From positions 27,308,516 to 27,372,515 of the forward strand of contig OV050030.1 in NCBI GenBank assembly GCA_920105625.2: 64,000 nt of DNA, in the 5' to 3' direction. Positions 12,471 to 23,905 of the stretch are shown here, one piece after another; the stretch's first letter is position 1, and each line of letters begins with the position of its first letter. A model generated the notes under the pieces. It saw nothing but the letters and a program-made list of their open reading frames with translations, searched no databases and was not told the origin of the DNA. The DNA is from Clusia tigrina. Its lineage: Eukaryota > Arthropoda > Insecta > Diptera > Clusiidae. A program made the translations under genes and the position numbers.

Positions 12471-12539
12471 AATAGTAGAAATACAATGTCCGAATAATAT
12501 CGGCGAAGGATATTAGTCGGAAATGGTATTTCTACTATT
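12471..12539. repeat. Strong 69-nt hairpin (31-bp arms, 7-nt loop)
   Basis: The left arm 12471-12501 begins AATAGTAGAAATAC. The right arm 12509-12539 ends GTATTTCTACTATT. The arms pair at 28 of 31 positions, around the loop GGCGAAG (12502-12508). It abuts the 5' truncation of the minus-strand retroelement. It could be a miniature foldback element, a small-RNA precursor or a recombination scar. Confidence 0.85.
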
Positions 12540-12839
12540 CACAAAACAATAAAAATTAAAGAAGGAATGCTTTGCTTCTACTAAGTTCTAACAAAGCCCT
12601 GGTTACTCTGGACCAAACCACGGAGTAGTAAATTACCGAAAACTGCATTTTTGAATCTACTGTAGTAAATAGACCAATATTTAAATAAGAAATAACTGAA
12701 TTATTAGATTTCAGTGTCTGGAGAAGTGCTAAAAGCAAAGAGGTATATACACCCGGTTCAGAGTTGAGTATATCAATATAAGTAAGCAAGAATCCTCTCC
12801 GAAAAAGACGAATTTCTTAAATTTCGATGTTTATATACA
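12540..12839. other. Spacer between two head-to-head retroelements
   Basis: A 300-bp stretch between the hairpin and the plus-strand Jockey-type element. A minus-strand frame (12556-12789, 77 codons) is open, but I recognise no domain in it. Confidence 0.4.
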
Positions 12840-15100
12840 GCCTTACAACGCCAAACACCAATTTTGGGGTTCTCGGACAATCAATCCGAAAGGAAGAGAG
12901 CTACTCAAAACAACACGAAAAGAACACAACCTTAAATAGGTATCAATAGGTGAACCCACATACTGGCCATCTGATAGGAACATAATTCCAGATGTCATTG
13001 ACTTCTGCGTGATGATAGTTGTTCTCAGAAGTTGTGTTGAGATATCCCCGTCGCTGGATCTGTCATCAGACCACTCTCCTATTATTGCAACACTTAACTC
13101 AAAGATAGAATGCACAATAAAACCACCTACACTACATACAAAACAATCAAACTGGTTGCACTTCAAGGAAATGGTAGTTGACGTTCTGCCACTCAATATT
13201 TGTCTGAAATGAGCTGAAGATATTGAGTTTGCCGTTGAAAATTTTAACATAACTGTCCAATACGCTGCATGGAGCTCTACTTCGGAGCCTACAGATCAAC
13301 TGAACAAGCATCCTTCCCATCCCGTTATTAGGGAGATGACTGATAAAAAACGTAAACTAAGAAGGGTGTGGCAAAGTACCAGGCATTCGAAATACAAACA
13401 AAACTTTAATAGAGCTACAAAATCCCGGAAGCAGAATGAAGATATACAGCACTACTTGTCGACTTTGTCAGCAAAAGAGTCCACAGATTACTCACTTTGG
13501 AAGGCGACAAAAAAGCTGAAGTAACTGCCCCCCGTACTCCTCCTATCAAAAGTGCAAATGGCTCCTGGGCAAAAACTGATAAGGAGAAACCGTTTCCACC
13601 AGCTTAAAGACCCCAGCAAGAGGAAAATGAGGTATTTAATCTTCTTAAGAGTCCAAGGACAATTAGAGTTACCTAACACGCCCTTTACAAAAAAGGAAGC
13701 ACATAATGCTGTGTCACAGGACACTGAAAAAGGCACCGGGGTACGACCTCATAATAGGTAAAATCTTACAAGAACTACCAAATAAAGGAAGAAAATACAT
13801 TACCTATCTCACCTACCTAACTTACCTTACCTACCTTAGCAATGCAATAATTAGATGTGGATATTTTCCGCGTCAATGGAGAGTGGCCGCATTTTTATCA
13901 TCCCTAAACCCGGGAAGCCCTTGGAAGAAGTAACTTCTTATAGACCAATTAGTCTTTTGCCAATTGTATCTAAAATGTTTGAAAAGCTCCTGTTAAACAA
14001 GCTGTTAAAGCAATTCTGCTCAAAAAGGAGATAATACCCAATCATCTATTTTGATTTAGGGATCAACCCACCACAGCAGAGCAAGTGCACCGAGTGTACA
14101 TCATAATAAGAAACGCTCTTAAGGAAAACCATTATTGTACAACTGCTTTCCTAGATATAACACAGGCGTTCTATAAAGTATGGCATCCTGGCGTACTCTT
14201 TAAACTGACAAAGTTACTACGTTCAGACGTTTTATGATATCTTAAAATCCTATCTTGAAGATCGGTATTTCAAAGTAAAGGCCAATGAAGAAGCCACTGA
14301 ACTGTTCTCTATAAAGGCGGGTGCACCGCAAGGTACTATTCTAGGTCCTGTGCTCTACACTATCTACACTGCTGACTTTCCACTGACGGAGAATACAGAA
14401 ATCGCAACCTACGCAGATGATACTGTCATAATGGCTATAAGCAGCAACAATATAATCGCTAAAACCTATCTCCAAGAAAGCTTAGATAATCTCAAAATCT
14501 GGTTAAATAAGTGGATAATTAAGGTGAATGCAACTAATTTTGTGCAAGTATGGTAGACTTCAGCTTAAAACAGAAGAGTTGTCCATCAGAGATGGTAAAT
14601 GATTCTCAACTGCCCCAAAGAAGAACATGTCAAATATTTAGGGCTACATCTTGATCGGTGTCTGACATGGCAGAAGCATATTCTTACGAAGAGAAAACAA
14701 CTTGGATTCGAGCTTACTTCTTTATATTGGCTCTTGGGGTATCATCCCAGTTATCGCTTGACAATAAACTACTCGTTTATAACACAATCCTAAAACCCAT
14801 ATGGACATATGGCATACAGCTATGGGGTTCAGTGGTAAACACCAATATCAAAATCAATGAGAGATTCCAAGCAAAAGTATTACGCATGAGAGTAAAGGCC
14901 CCAAGGTTCGTCCGAAATGACATAATACATCACGACCTAAACATCCCTACGGGAGATGAGGAAATATAAAGATACAGCATTAAATACCTGCAACGACTAA
15001 GTAAGCATCCTAATATACTAGCTTCAAATCTTCTGCAGAGGACAGGCAAAACACGGCGACTGAAGCGGGCAACACCACTCCATTTATAATAATAATTTTC
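12840..15100 (+). mobile_element. Jockey-type non-LTR retrotransposon, 5'-truncated, decayed
   Basis: Plus-strand pieces in order: YNAKHQFWGSRTINPKGREL (end of endonuclease), GEPTYWPSDRN, DVIDFCV, LSSDHSPIIATL (the SDH catalytic motif near 13057-13080), then linker text. RT follows: KKAPGYDLIIGKILQELP, NAIIRCGYFPRQWRVA, SYRPISLLPIVSKMFEKLLL, GAPQGTILGPVLYTIYTADF and IATYADDTVIMA (YADD codons 14410-14421). The post-RT end has KYLGLHLDRCLTWQKHI, LKPIWTYGIQLWGSV and TRRLKRATPLHL, ending near 15090. There is no RNase H. The start lies inside the endonuclease, so it is 5'-truncated. Frameshifts (for example near 13524, 13930 and 14556) make it inactive. A related copy is at 54595-56325 on the minus strand. 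Confidence 0.88.
13799..13843 (+). repeat. In-frame 9-bp repeat (TYL x4) inside Jockey RT
   Basis: Four near-identical 9-bp units of the type ACCTAYCTN translate as TYLTYLTYLTYL within the RT segment. They lie between KGRKYI and SNAIIRCGYF. The related fly elements have no such repeat at this position, as far as I recall. The units look like the CCTA-rich 3' tails of the RNase H-type elements in this window. Confidence 0.75.
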
Positions 15101-15948
15101 TAATGCAATAGCCTTGAATGAAAATGTACTAAACTTATGGGAGATTATAACTATCTCCTCTTCCTCATTTTAACCCATCATGCCAAAGATTCTCAAAGGC
15201 TTCTAAGAGTATGTTTGGAAATATGGCACAACACTACTTCCTCTTCAATTGTTTACTGCTTCTACCTGGGAATAATTTCATAGGAAGTTTTCAAATATTT
15301 ATTATATGTGATCATATGCAAAATGCTAAAGGACTTGCCTCCTTGCAGGGCATTTGTGTCGCTCATCGCCCTAATTGCTAATTATACAATTTGAAGCATT
15401 TCAAATTATATCCGTTTGCGGTGAAATGTGATGATAATGCGTAATGCGTAAATAATTTGCCAAGCATTCCCTTTGCACACACGAATAACCGGAAAATTTC
15501 ACTTCCTCGGCAATTGTTCCATTACCAGAACTTAAGTGACATCTACAGAACAATACTCTTCAGTAGTGATAATATTCTCAAATTTCACTCAGGGCTGCTT
15601 ATAAATAACTTGCAAAAGTGGCCGACTACATGTCCAGATTACCATCTCTCCCACATATGCTCACACGTGCATACATACGCCTGCTGTGCAATTATCAAAT
15701 TAGGTGGATGGCTGTGCGAGTACGTACATGGTTACCTTATATCCCCCATTAATACAGCTGCGCAATTTGCTCCACAATGCCTGAGAACCAGGTCAATGCA
15801 ATGCTTAAGATTGTCTTACATCACACATGCACACACAGTTTGACAAGCGTAGAGTCAGTGAAACTCTCAGCCGCAATTTAGAGGACTTGAGAAGTTTTCA
15901 TTGTTAACCAACCAAGCGGTAAATAATTGTCTCACAACTCTGCGGATG

Positions 15949-15992
15949 CAGTTGCTGCTGTTGTTGTTGTTTTGCTGCTGCTGCTGCTGCTG
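15949..15992. repeat. (CTG/GTT)n triplet microsatellite
   Basis: A tract of TTGCTGCTGTTGTTGTTG-like triplets followed by six or more CTG units. Confidence 0.9.
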
Positions 15993-16539
15993 CCTCTTCT
16001 TAAGTTACATGCATGTAGTTAATCTACGTAGTAATGTGTAAGAACCCTTTGTCTAACGTTCATTCTTCTGCTGTGCAACCAGTTGCTTGTGTTACATGTG
16101 CAAGTTGTGTGAAAAAGAAAGTTTGTTGGATGTCTCTTTAGTGCGACATGCGCATAAATCGCGCAAAACTCCCACACAGCATAATGGTGAGTTATTGTTG
16201 CAGAATTCTGTTGCACACAGCCAGTACACGAATATGCGCAATTACGCGCCTTTGAAGGCAGTGCTGATGTGTGTGAGAATCGGCGTCATTGTTTCGTTGC
16301 ATTGCGAAGCTGCTAATTAAGAGGGAAACGCAACTCAGTCTCAGGTACAAATGACGCCTGTCAAGTTCCATGCCTGGAACAGAGACTGAGCAACCATGAT
16401 AGTAAGAGCGATAACAGTGAAACTGAAGACAATAACTAAATCAGTGTTTTCCTGGGGATATTTCTAGCAGTGTAGTCAGTGTAATCGAAGACAGATCGGG
16501 AGCAGCGTATTTTGATCAATAAAATTGTTCTTTTTCCGA

Positions 16540-16677
16540 ATGACCGACGAAGTCGCTCTGGCAGTTGTTGGCGATCAGACTATGCTTCGTACTCGAATTG
16601 TGTTTCGAATGATTTGGAGAATTGCCCATAAGGTAGGTGTTTGCATAAAAACTCTCTATAATTGTATGTATTTCTAA
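16540..16677 (+). CDS. Speculative short ORF or first exon
   Basis: ATG at 16540 opens a 45-codon frame beginning MTDEVALAVVGDQTMLRTRI, then VFRMIWRIAHK. Directly after the Lys codon (16630-16632) the DNA reads GTAGGTG, a fair splice-donor match, so the frame could be a first coding exon ending at 16632. I recognise no protein family and no acceptor partner. The region upstream is moderately GC-rich compared with its neighbours. Chance is a serious alternative. Confidence 0.15.
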   Translation: MTDEVALAVVGDQTMLRTRIVFRMIWRIAHKVGVCIKTLYNCMYF

Positions 16678-17435
16678 TAATTAGATTAAGATCCAATAAC
16701 CGGCGGCCGTGACCGTTTTGTGAACTTTTGTATATTTGTGTATTTACATCAGTGTGCAAGCTTCAATTAACCCCAAAAGAGCATGTTCACAGCCCCACAC
16801 TTAAACGTTTGTTCTCAATCCATCATGTGTGATCTATGTTTGATAACTTTTTGCAGTTGACCTGCATTTATAACACACAAAATGAGGCATGGTAGGTGTG
16901 GTTGTATATTCATCTGTGTCTAGCTGAGTCGATTCAATCATATCCGAATATATCCTCGCATATGCCCAACTTTTTTCCCATACCGTTACAGACATTTTAA
17001 TGAAGCTTAGCATTAGCATTGTTAGGTTCTTGAACCAGGTCCACATTTTCATATGAATTAAAATGGAACAATGTCACATATTCGCAAAGGTTGACTCCGC
17101 CATATCGATCACAGTTTCGATCTTGTTGATAATTCATTGTAATGTTATTTTTTTTGCTTTTAATAACTATATATTTAATGAATCGTAACTATAATAAATA
17201 AATCTACAAATCTTAAAGCTAAAATCGATGTTTATAACTCATACATTCGAATGGGATGGGACCTCTTTAGTGAAATTTGGTTCAGTAAGAATTTATAATC
17301 CATTTAGGGGCGTAGAATATGTAGTTAGTAATACATTTTTTGCTAAATAATTTGCGTGGTTCTTAAGTCTATCTTTGCATTTTCGACTCAGCTCAACAAT
17401 TTCCTCTTCTATATTATATAACTGACATTAATTCA

Positions 17436-18205
17436 TATTATATAATTGATATTGAGATCCTTATATGTGATCTCATTCCTTTTAAACCATAGAGCGCCCA
17501 TTCTGGTTTGTAAGATATTGGATTCCGTTTGCCATATAAGATTGATATTGGATGAGCTTGGCCCTAACCCACAACTGAGCACCATACGACCAAATCGGAT
17601 TAATGACAAATTTTGTATAACAGAATTTTGTGCTTCAATTAAGCCATTAACTTACGAGAAGTAAATGTTATTTGTGTCCTTTTAGACTCGAAGTGGCTTC
17701 GCCAGGCCAGTCGGTGAATGTTGATAAGATTTAGCGGCTCTTAGTTTATAAGGCTGCTGTGAAAAGTATGTAAATGAGTGCGCTGAGTAGACAACCTTGT
17801 GGAACTCTCGCTGCAATTGGAAACTCGGTTGTTACGAGTTGTTTTGTTTTAATCTTGAACTTAAGATAGCAAAGATATATTTATAGGGATTTATGCATGT
17901 TAGTTTTTAAAAATTTTGTATCGTTGAACTGTATGTCAAGCCATGTTGAACCATGACCCATTTGTAGAAAAATTGCGGTGCAATATGTTTTCTCTACCAA
18001 TGCATTCTAATTTCTTTACTTATGGGATAAACCTGTTCTAGGCTTCTATGATGTTTGTGGAAGGCAATCTGGTAGCTTGGCATTAATGACTTAATTACCC
18101 GCCTATTCTCTATATCCTGCTGGTAACAACTTTTCAAGGAGTGACTTTTCAAACAATTTTGATATCATTGAGATGAAACTTATTGGTCCGAGTTGTGCAT
18201 CTACA
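17436..18205 (-). mobile_element. Antisense Jockey-like RT relic
   Basis: On the minus strand from 18205: LISMISKLFEKSLLEKLLP (RT start), AFHKHHRSLEQVYPISKE, YCTAIFLQMGHG (eroded motif A), REFHKV/ARVPQGCLLSALIYILFT (motif B), then a gap where the YADD box should be. Next come INPIWSYGAQLWVRAKLIQY and QYLTNQ (the C-terminal WTYGIQLWG segment). It contains many stops and shifts. The layout matches the Jockey-type elements at 12840 and 54595. It ends at about 18205, next to the plus-strand RTE-like relic. Confidence 0.72.
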
Positions 18206-18284
18206 TTAGTTGATATTGTTATTTTTGACCTCTTGCAGCATATTCTGCTTTTTCTGTCATGCAACACATTTTCTGTCATGCGAA

Positions 18285-19880
18285 CATTTCTCCCAGCTGC
18301 TTAATGGCGATGAAGGCAATAATCTCGTCACTGAGGAAGATGCTCTGGAAATACCAATCACTTATGACGTTAATGTACCATTGCCCGATTATGACGAGGT
18401 CTTAACAGCCTTCGCTCGGCCGAAAACACAGATGCAGATGGCCTGCCTGTTGAGTTGCTTAAGACCGGTGGCGAAAAGGTCACAAAATGCATGCACGAGC
18501 TTTTATGCAGAATATGGTAGGATGAGAGAATTCCCAGTGATTGAAACCTCAGCGTAATCTTGCCAATCCACAAGAAAGGCAATCCCACGATTTGTGCCAA
18601 CTACCGCAGCATATGCTTATTGAATATCGAATATAAAGTTCTATCGAGCGTATTGTGTGAAATATTGAAGCCAATCGTCAACGAGCTGATTAGTGTGGCG
18701 TCAGGCCTGGTAGATCCGCCATTGACCAGACATTCATACTCCTGTAAAATAACCGAGAAATCCAATTCACCCACCACCTATTCGTCGCCTTATATATAGT
18801 TTGCAGGTCGGTAGCATCGTATCTTAGTTTGTTTGTATGGAAAATTTTGCAGTGGACATATAATTAGCACAACCAAGTGGACTTATAATTAGCACAGCCG
18901 CCTTCGACAGCACGATTAGGGATGACTCCGCAAAGTAAGGGGTTGGTATCCCAGCAAAGCTCATTTGAGTTTGCAAAATGAGACTGGCCGACACCACCAT
19001 CGCAGTGAAAATTGGAACAGACCTCATGCTGGAGAAAATAATTCGAGCTGCAAACCTCGGCATCTCTGGCACCATATTTTACAAGAGTGTCATGCTCTTA
19101 GCGTACGCTGATGATATTGACATCATTGTTCGTAGTCCACGAGCATTCAGTGCACCATTCTCTCATCTGGAAAAGGAGTCTCGTAGTGTGGGTCTAGTGG
19201 TAAACGAGGAGAAAACGCAATGTCAGTAAACAAAGAGTCACGATGCCTAGGACAAAATATTTTTTTCGACAATTATACATTCCAAGTCGTTAAGGATTTC
19301 GTTTCTCTAGGATCCAGCATTAACACTAACAATAATGTCAACCTCCAGATCAAGCGAAGAATAACTCTTACCAACATGTTCTATTATGGGCCCATTAGGC
19401 AATTGAGAAGCAGAACCCTCTCTCGACGAACGAAAATAACTCGCTATAAGTCCCTCATACTTCTCGTCTTATTGTATGGCGCTGAGACGTGGACAATGAT
19501 CACCAATGATGAGAGGCTGTTGGGAGCACTAGAGAGGAAGATACTTCGCAAGATCAATGGTCCAATAAGCGTGAACGACGTGTATCGAAGACGATGGAAT
19601 GATGAGTTATATGAGCTGTATACCGAAATTTACTTAGTCCAGCGCAACAAAAAAGCGCATGATGAGCGAATGGATGAGGACGCTTCAGCTAAGAGGGTGT
19701 ATTCTTCGACACACTGTGGTGGAACGCGAAGAAGTGGACGACCTAATCTCTGTTGGAAAGACCAAGTGCTGGCACCCTGTCTGAACATGGGCTTGCCAAC
19801 TGGTGCGAGCGCTCGCTTAGTAGAGGTGACTTGCGAAGCTTTATTGAAGCAGGTGAGACCGATCATGCGACATTGAAGAA
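18285..19880 (+). mobile_element. RTE-like non-LTR retrotransposon, RT and C-terminal region
   Basis: Plus-strand pieces in order: HFSQLLNGDEGNNLVTEEDA, NVPLPDYDEV, TDADGLPVELLKTGGEKV, LPIHKKGNPTICANYRSICL, EYKVLSSVLCEILKPIVNEL, CGVRPGRSAIDQTFIL and FTHHLFV. Then come AFDS, MLLAYADDIDIIVRS (active site), VGLVVNEEKTQC, FQVVKDFVSLGSSINTNNN, LLYGAETWTMITNDERLLGA and ERKILRKINGP. The end reads GRPNLCWKDQVLAPC and stops at 19876. The RGFRQGD-type motif before YADD has been deleted, and frameshifts occur at about 18440, 18720 and 19220. There is no RNase H, as expected for RTE-like elements. Two further fragments of this family lie at 57106 and 62780. Confidence 0.85.
18851..18900. repeat. 25-bp two-copy tandem duplication inside the RTE relic
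   Basis: AGTGGACATATAATTAGCAC (18851) is repeated with one change at 18876, giving a period of 25 bp. Confidence 0.85.
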
Positions 19881-20768
19881 AAAGGAGATAAGCTTGACAC
19901 TTAAGACCATTGGAGCATGTAAAGTGAGCCTGTATTTAAGTGATTTGATATTTAAGTAGTTTTAGTAATGAAAGATACAGCAGTAAAGAGTCCAAGGATC
20001 GTCATTTTCTCATGATATAATTAAAATCGATGAAGTCTGGGCTACTTCCTAGAACGATTATTGGTATATTTCATGGGAGTATGATTAGACGAGTAAGAAA
20101 TGAAATCGGTACACCCGGAAATTCAGACTCAATTTGGATCAGGGATAGAAAGATTAGAGTTCTGAGTAACTTGTGGGACACGTTTGGCTGCAATATAGGG
20201 GTGCAATTGTTTTATAAATAAATTGTTGTAGATGTTGAACTTCTTGCCTCAAAATACACAGACTCTTTTAGTTTGATTTGTTTTTTTATATTGAAATACT
20301 TTGAATCCTTTACTTTAGTGATTACTTCCAGTAGCATTTTATTGCTCTGGACATTTAGTGCTCAATTCCAATAGTATTTTTTGCTCTGGACCCTTCTTGG
20401 TTCTTCGTTTCTTGACTATTTGATTTATATTGGTTTAAAATTATTAACTTCGCTTTTCAATTGAACTAGTCTGACATGAATTCACCAAACATATCCACGT
20501 CTTTTCTGACACACATATCCGCACATAAATTTTAGTAAAGCTATCGATAAATTCGCTCTCTTCCCCCTTCCGATTAATACCAATATATTTTCTGTATGAG
20601 TTTTTTCGTTCAAATCGATTTTATAATTGATCATGTAGTTTGTTCGCTCGGCAGACATGCGCCCGTGTTCGCTTAATTTTATATTGGCTTGCATTTGTTT
20701 TGCTGGGATTGCAATTTAGCCCGCAATTATACTATAAATTCGTCCATATCGCATCTAAGGCAGACTGG

Positions 20769-20825
20769 TTGCCTGCCCGGCTGCCTGGCTGCTTGGCTGC
20801 CTGGCAGCCTTGCTGGCTGATTGGC
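20769..20825. repeat. Imperfect GGCTGCCT-type repeat
   Basis: Seven or so imperfect 8-bp words of the type GGCTGCCT/GGCTGCTT. Confidence 0.8.
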
Positions 20826-21810
20826 GCAAACACAATTGCGGTTGTTTTGGACTTTATTAGTGCTATTAACAATTTTTTGTTGTTAACTTATATGCGAGTA
20901 TTTGTCGATTCGATTTGAATTTGAATTTGATTTTTACTTTCGCTTAATGCCGTTTGCATGTTGCCGATTTTGTTGTTATCAACAAACCGCAAATTTTGTG
21001 GTTGCTGGTAATGTGTGTTTATGGTTGCGGTGATTGATGGTGTACTTTGTTATTGAAAATGAAAGTTGCTCTGTCGAATCGTATGGTATAAGCCGCAGCA
21101 TTTGACTAGCAAAACTTTGAGGATACAGCAAATTTTTAGTGGGTCAAGCATTCTGGCTGGGCAGAGGGGAAGTAGTGCTTAGCATGTAGGATTGGAAATA
21201 TTGGAAAATTAATCAAAATTTTCTTGAAACAAGTTGGATGGGTTTCTCAATAAGCTATGCATTGATTTAGAATAGGTGAAGCAATTAGGATACTCCAATC
21301 AAATTATAAAGGTAGGTGTTGATGCAATTAATGATTGTTTAGAATAGTCCAACATTGAATCGTTCGATTTAAGAACTGCAACTGCTGATTGCCCTCAGAT
21401 GGAATAGGTTGACCATGGATCCGGACTTACATTCCTTTAAATTTTGGAGTGATCAGTTTTGTAAGATATATTTGGATTAAATAGCTTAACAAAACGTTCT
21501 GGAATTGTAATCATTCCATTTTTAGAGTAATCTATATTGTGAGGATTAATTTTTTATATCCAGAAAAGGATGTACCGAGACCAACAAATCAGAAATTTAA
21601 CAACTTTTTCGACACTCCCTTTCTAAGGGCAGAAATGCTTCCTATATTCATTATGATTAGTTACATAACAATTAGCAGAATGAGGCCGTAAAAGAACAGA
21701 TGGCGATGTACATATGTTGCTTCTAAATCGAATATGATTCGGTGGAAAATAATGGATGAGTTGAGAAAGTTTGCGAGGTGCTAACGATTGGTCAAAGAAG
21801 AAGTAAATAT

Positions 21811-21898
21811 GCTATTAATCGGTTTTATTAGTAAAGATAAAGATGATATTAATCGGTTTTATTAGAAGTAAAGATGATATTAATCGGTTTTATTAAAA
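21811..21898. repeat. Three-copy tandem repeat, period 31-34 bp
   Basis: ATTAATCGGTTTTATTA occurs at 21814, 21848 and 21879 with AGTAAAGATGAT-like spacers. Confidence 0.9.
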
Positions 21899-22728
21899 GT
21901 TGGGAAACGACTTTAAAGTAGGCGCAGTAACACAATTGAAAGTGCTCCAAGTGTTACCATTAAACGGAAAGTATGAAGTCATCTGAGAGAATTGTAGCAA
22001 CAAGTTTGGCTACATTATTGAGCCGTAATGTGCATATAGAATTAGTCAAATGCTATTAAACCCACAACATCAGAGCAGATGACGATGATGGAGGGTTTCC
22101 TCCAAAACATGATATTGCGAGTAATGTATTCAAATCACCTTATATATAAGAAACTTCCTCATCAGGCAACCTTTGAAATTTGCTGCACCACAAATTCCGA
22201 AGTGTGAATTTTTATGAAAATATTTACTCACACACCACAAACAATGAAAATTATGAGGCTCATTAACTCTGTGATGGAAAACAAACAAACGGCAAAAAAG
22301 ACGTTGGAGTACTCACATGTGCAAAATCACAGAACTGACCTCACATAAATTCTACTTAAAGCCACAATTTTCAAGATCAGTGTTTATTTGTTCAAGGCTT
22401 AAATGCATTACGGACAGTATGCGCAGCTTATGACTCCAGCGCAACATACTCAAGACGACACGCAATTGCAATTAATGCAACGATACCAAAACACCGACAA
22501 GTGTTCGAAAGGGCAAAAAGAAGTAAATAAAATAAAGTAAGCAAAGCCAAGCTAAACTTCAGTCTTTGGTTTTTAGTCTTCTCCAGATCCCAGATCCCGG
22601 AGTGTGAACATGAGTCGAACTTGAAATGTTATTTTGTCTGCACGCCTCAATATACAAAAGCGTCAATTAAGACATCAACCTCGTCAGTCAACTGGGCACT
22701 TCAGTGGCTTGCTTGGTGTGGAAGCTCG

Positions 22729-22730
22729 TA

Positions 22731-22763
<33 letters not shown>
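22729..22763. repeat. (GTT)n microsatellite
   Basis: About eleven consecutive GTT/TTG triplets. Confidence 0.95.
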
Positions 22764-22875
22764 ACATTAATGGCAGGCTCACGCGTTTAAAATGCGTTCT
22801 TACCGTGTTTATTTGGTTTATGTCTCAAATTTTCAATTTCAGTGTTTGCACAAAACCGCACCGAAATGTAAACAG

Positions 22876-22911
22876 AGACGATCGAGGCGACGATCGAGGC
22901 GACGATCCTCG
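22876..22911. repeat. 12-bp tandem repeat CGATCGAGGCGA
   Basis: Two complete 12-bp units and a partial third, with an internal ClaI-like palindrome. Confidence 0.85.
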
Positions 22912-23405
22912 TGCATTAAATACTAACAAAAAAAAAACAACACCAGCAACAACAACAAGCAATGCAGCAACATGAAAGCTGGCAGCTTGCATGACGCAGG
23001 ATAACAATGCCTTTAATTTGCGTGCAGTACAAACGTTTTGCATTTGCTCGATTTGCGCTCAAGTGCTTTCGCGTGAGTCCAACGTCATTGGTCATTGGTC
23101 ACAAGCCAATTGTCGTGTCATTGTTGACACTCTGCTTGCGCTTTCAATGGCTCTTTCGAATCGTCTGCTCCTCTTAGTTGCTGAGCGCAATTAAATCCCG
23201 CTTGTCGTTTAAGTGAAATGTTTGCTTTTCTGACATTGCCACACGGAACATCCTTCGCAATTTAGTTGTGTCAACATTTTGTTCTTTACGAGGAATTCGT
23301 TGGTTTTTTCCAACCGAGATTTATGTGAAATTATTAAAATGGATTTAGTACAGTCGACACGTGCCTCCTAAAACTTTGACATCATGTTGGACACAATTTA
23401 TATGG

Positions 23406-23905
23406 CAGAGCATCTACTTTTGGAATCATTCCAAAGATTCGTGGGGTTCAGTGTCATTCAAAGTCAGTGGGAAATTAGGAGGAGAGCAACCCACTTCTGG
23501 AATGATTACAAAGATTCATAGTGTTCAATGTTATTGAAACTCAATTTGAAATTAGGAAGGGAGCGTTTATTTCTGAAATCATTCCAATAATTCGTAAAAT
23601 TCATTGTCATTCAAACTTAGCGGGATATAAGGAGGGCAGCATTGATATTGGAAATCAGTCCAAAGATTCATAGTGTTTAGGTTCATTTAGTCAGTGGGAA
23701 ATTGGGAGGACAACAACTATATCTGGAAACACTCTAATGATTAAATGTGTTCAGTACGGGAAATTAGGAGCAGAGCATTCATTTTTGGCATCACTCCAGT
23801 GATTCATTGTGTTCAGTGTCGTTTAAACTCACGGGGAAATTAGTCGGACAGTATTCAGTTCTGGAATCATATCAATGATTCATAGTGTTATTCAAAGTAG
23901 AACAT
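23406..23905. repeat. Degenerate tandem array, about 76-bp unit, seven copies
   Basis: Recurring order in each unit: GAGCAT/GAGCAA-like start, TTCTGGAATCATTCCA, AAAGATTCATAGTGTTCA, GTGTCATTCAAACTCA, then GGGAAATTAGGAGG. Unit starts are near 23408, 23484, 23561, 23636, 23709, 23773 and 23847 (spacing 76, 77, 75, 73, 64, 74). The units differ substantially, so the array is old. I recognise no coding or transposon similarity. Confidence 0.85.

Larger units (their letters stand above)
15101..17435. other. Host-like DNA without recognised gene
   Basis: It contains a CTG/GTT triplet tract (15949-15992) and mixed-composition DNA around 15.4-16.7 kb. A short possible first exon is listed separately at 16540. 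AT-rich sequence follows from 17.05 kb. No RNA gene or transposon end was seen. Confidence 0.4.
19881..23405. other. Host-like DNA, no gene recognised
   Basis: It holds several simple repeats (listed separately) and AT-rich sequence. The plus frame 22634-22975 is driven by a GTT microsatellite and an acidic tandem repeat and is not convincing. No transposon end, exon or RNA gene was identified. Confidence 0.4.

Noticed and set aside
22634..22975. 113-codon frame with Leu run and Asp-Arg-Gly repeats
   Set aside because: The frame is kept open by a GTT microsatellite and a 12-bp tandem repeat; no domain.
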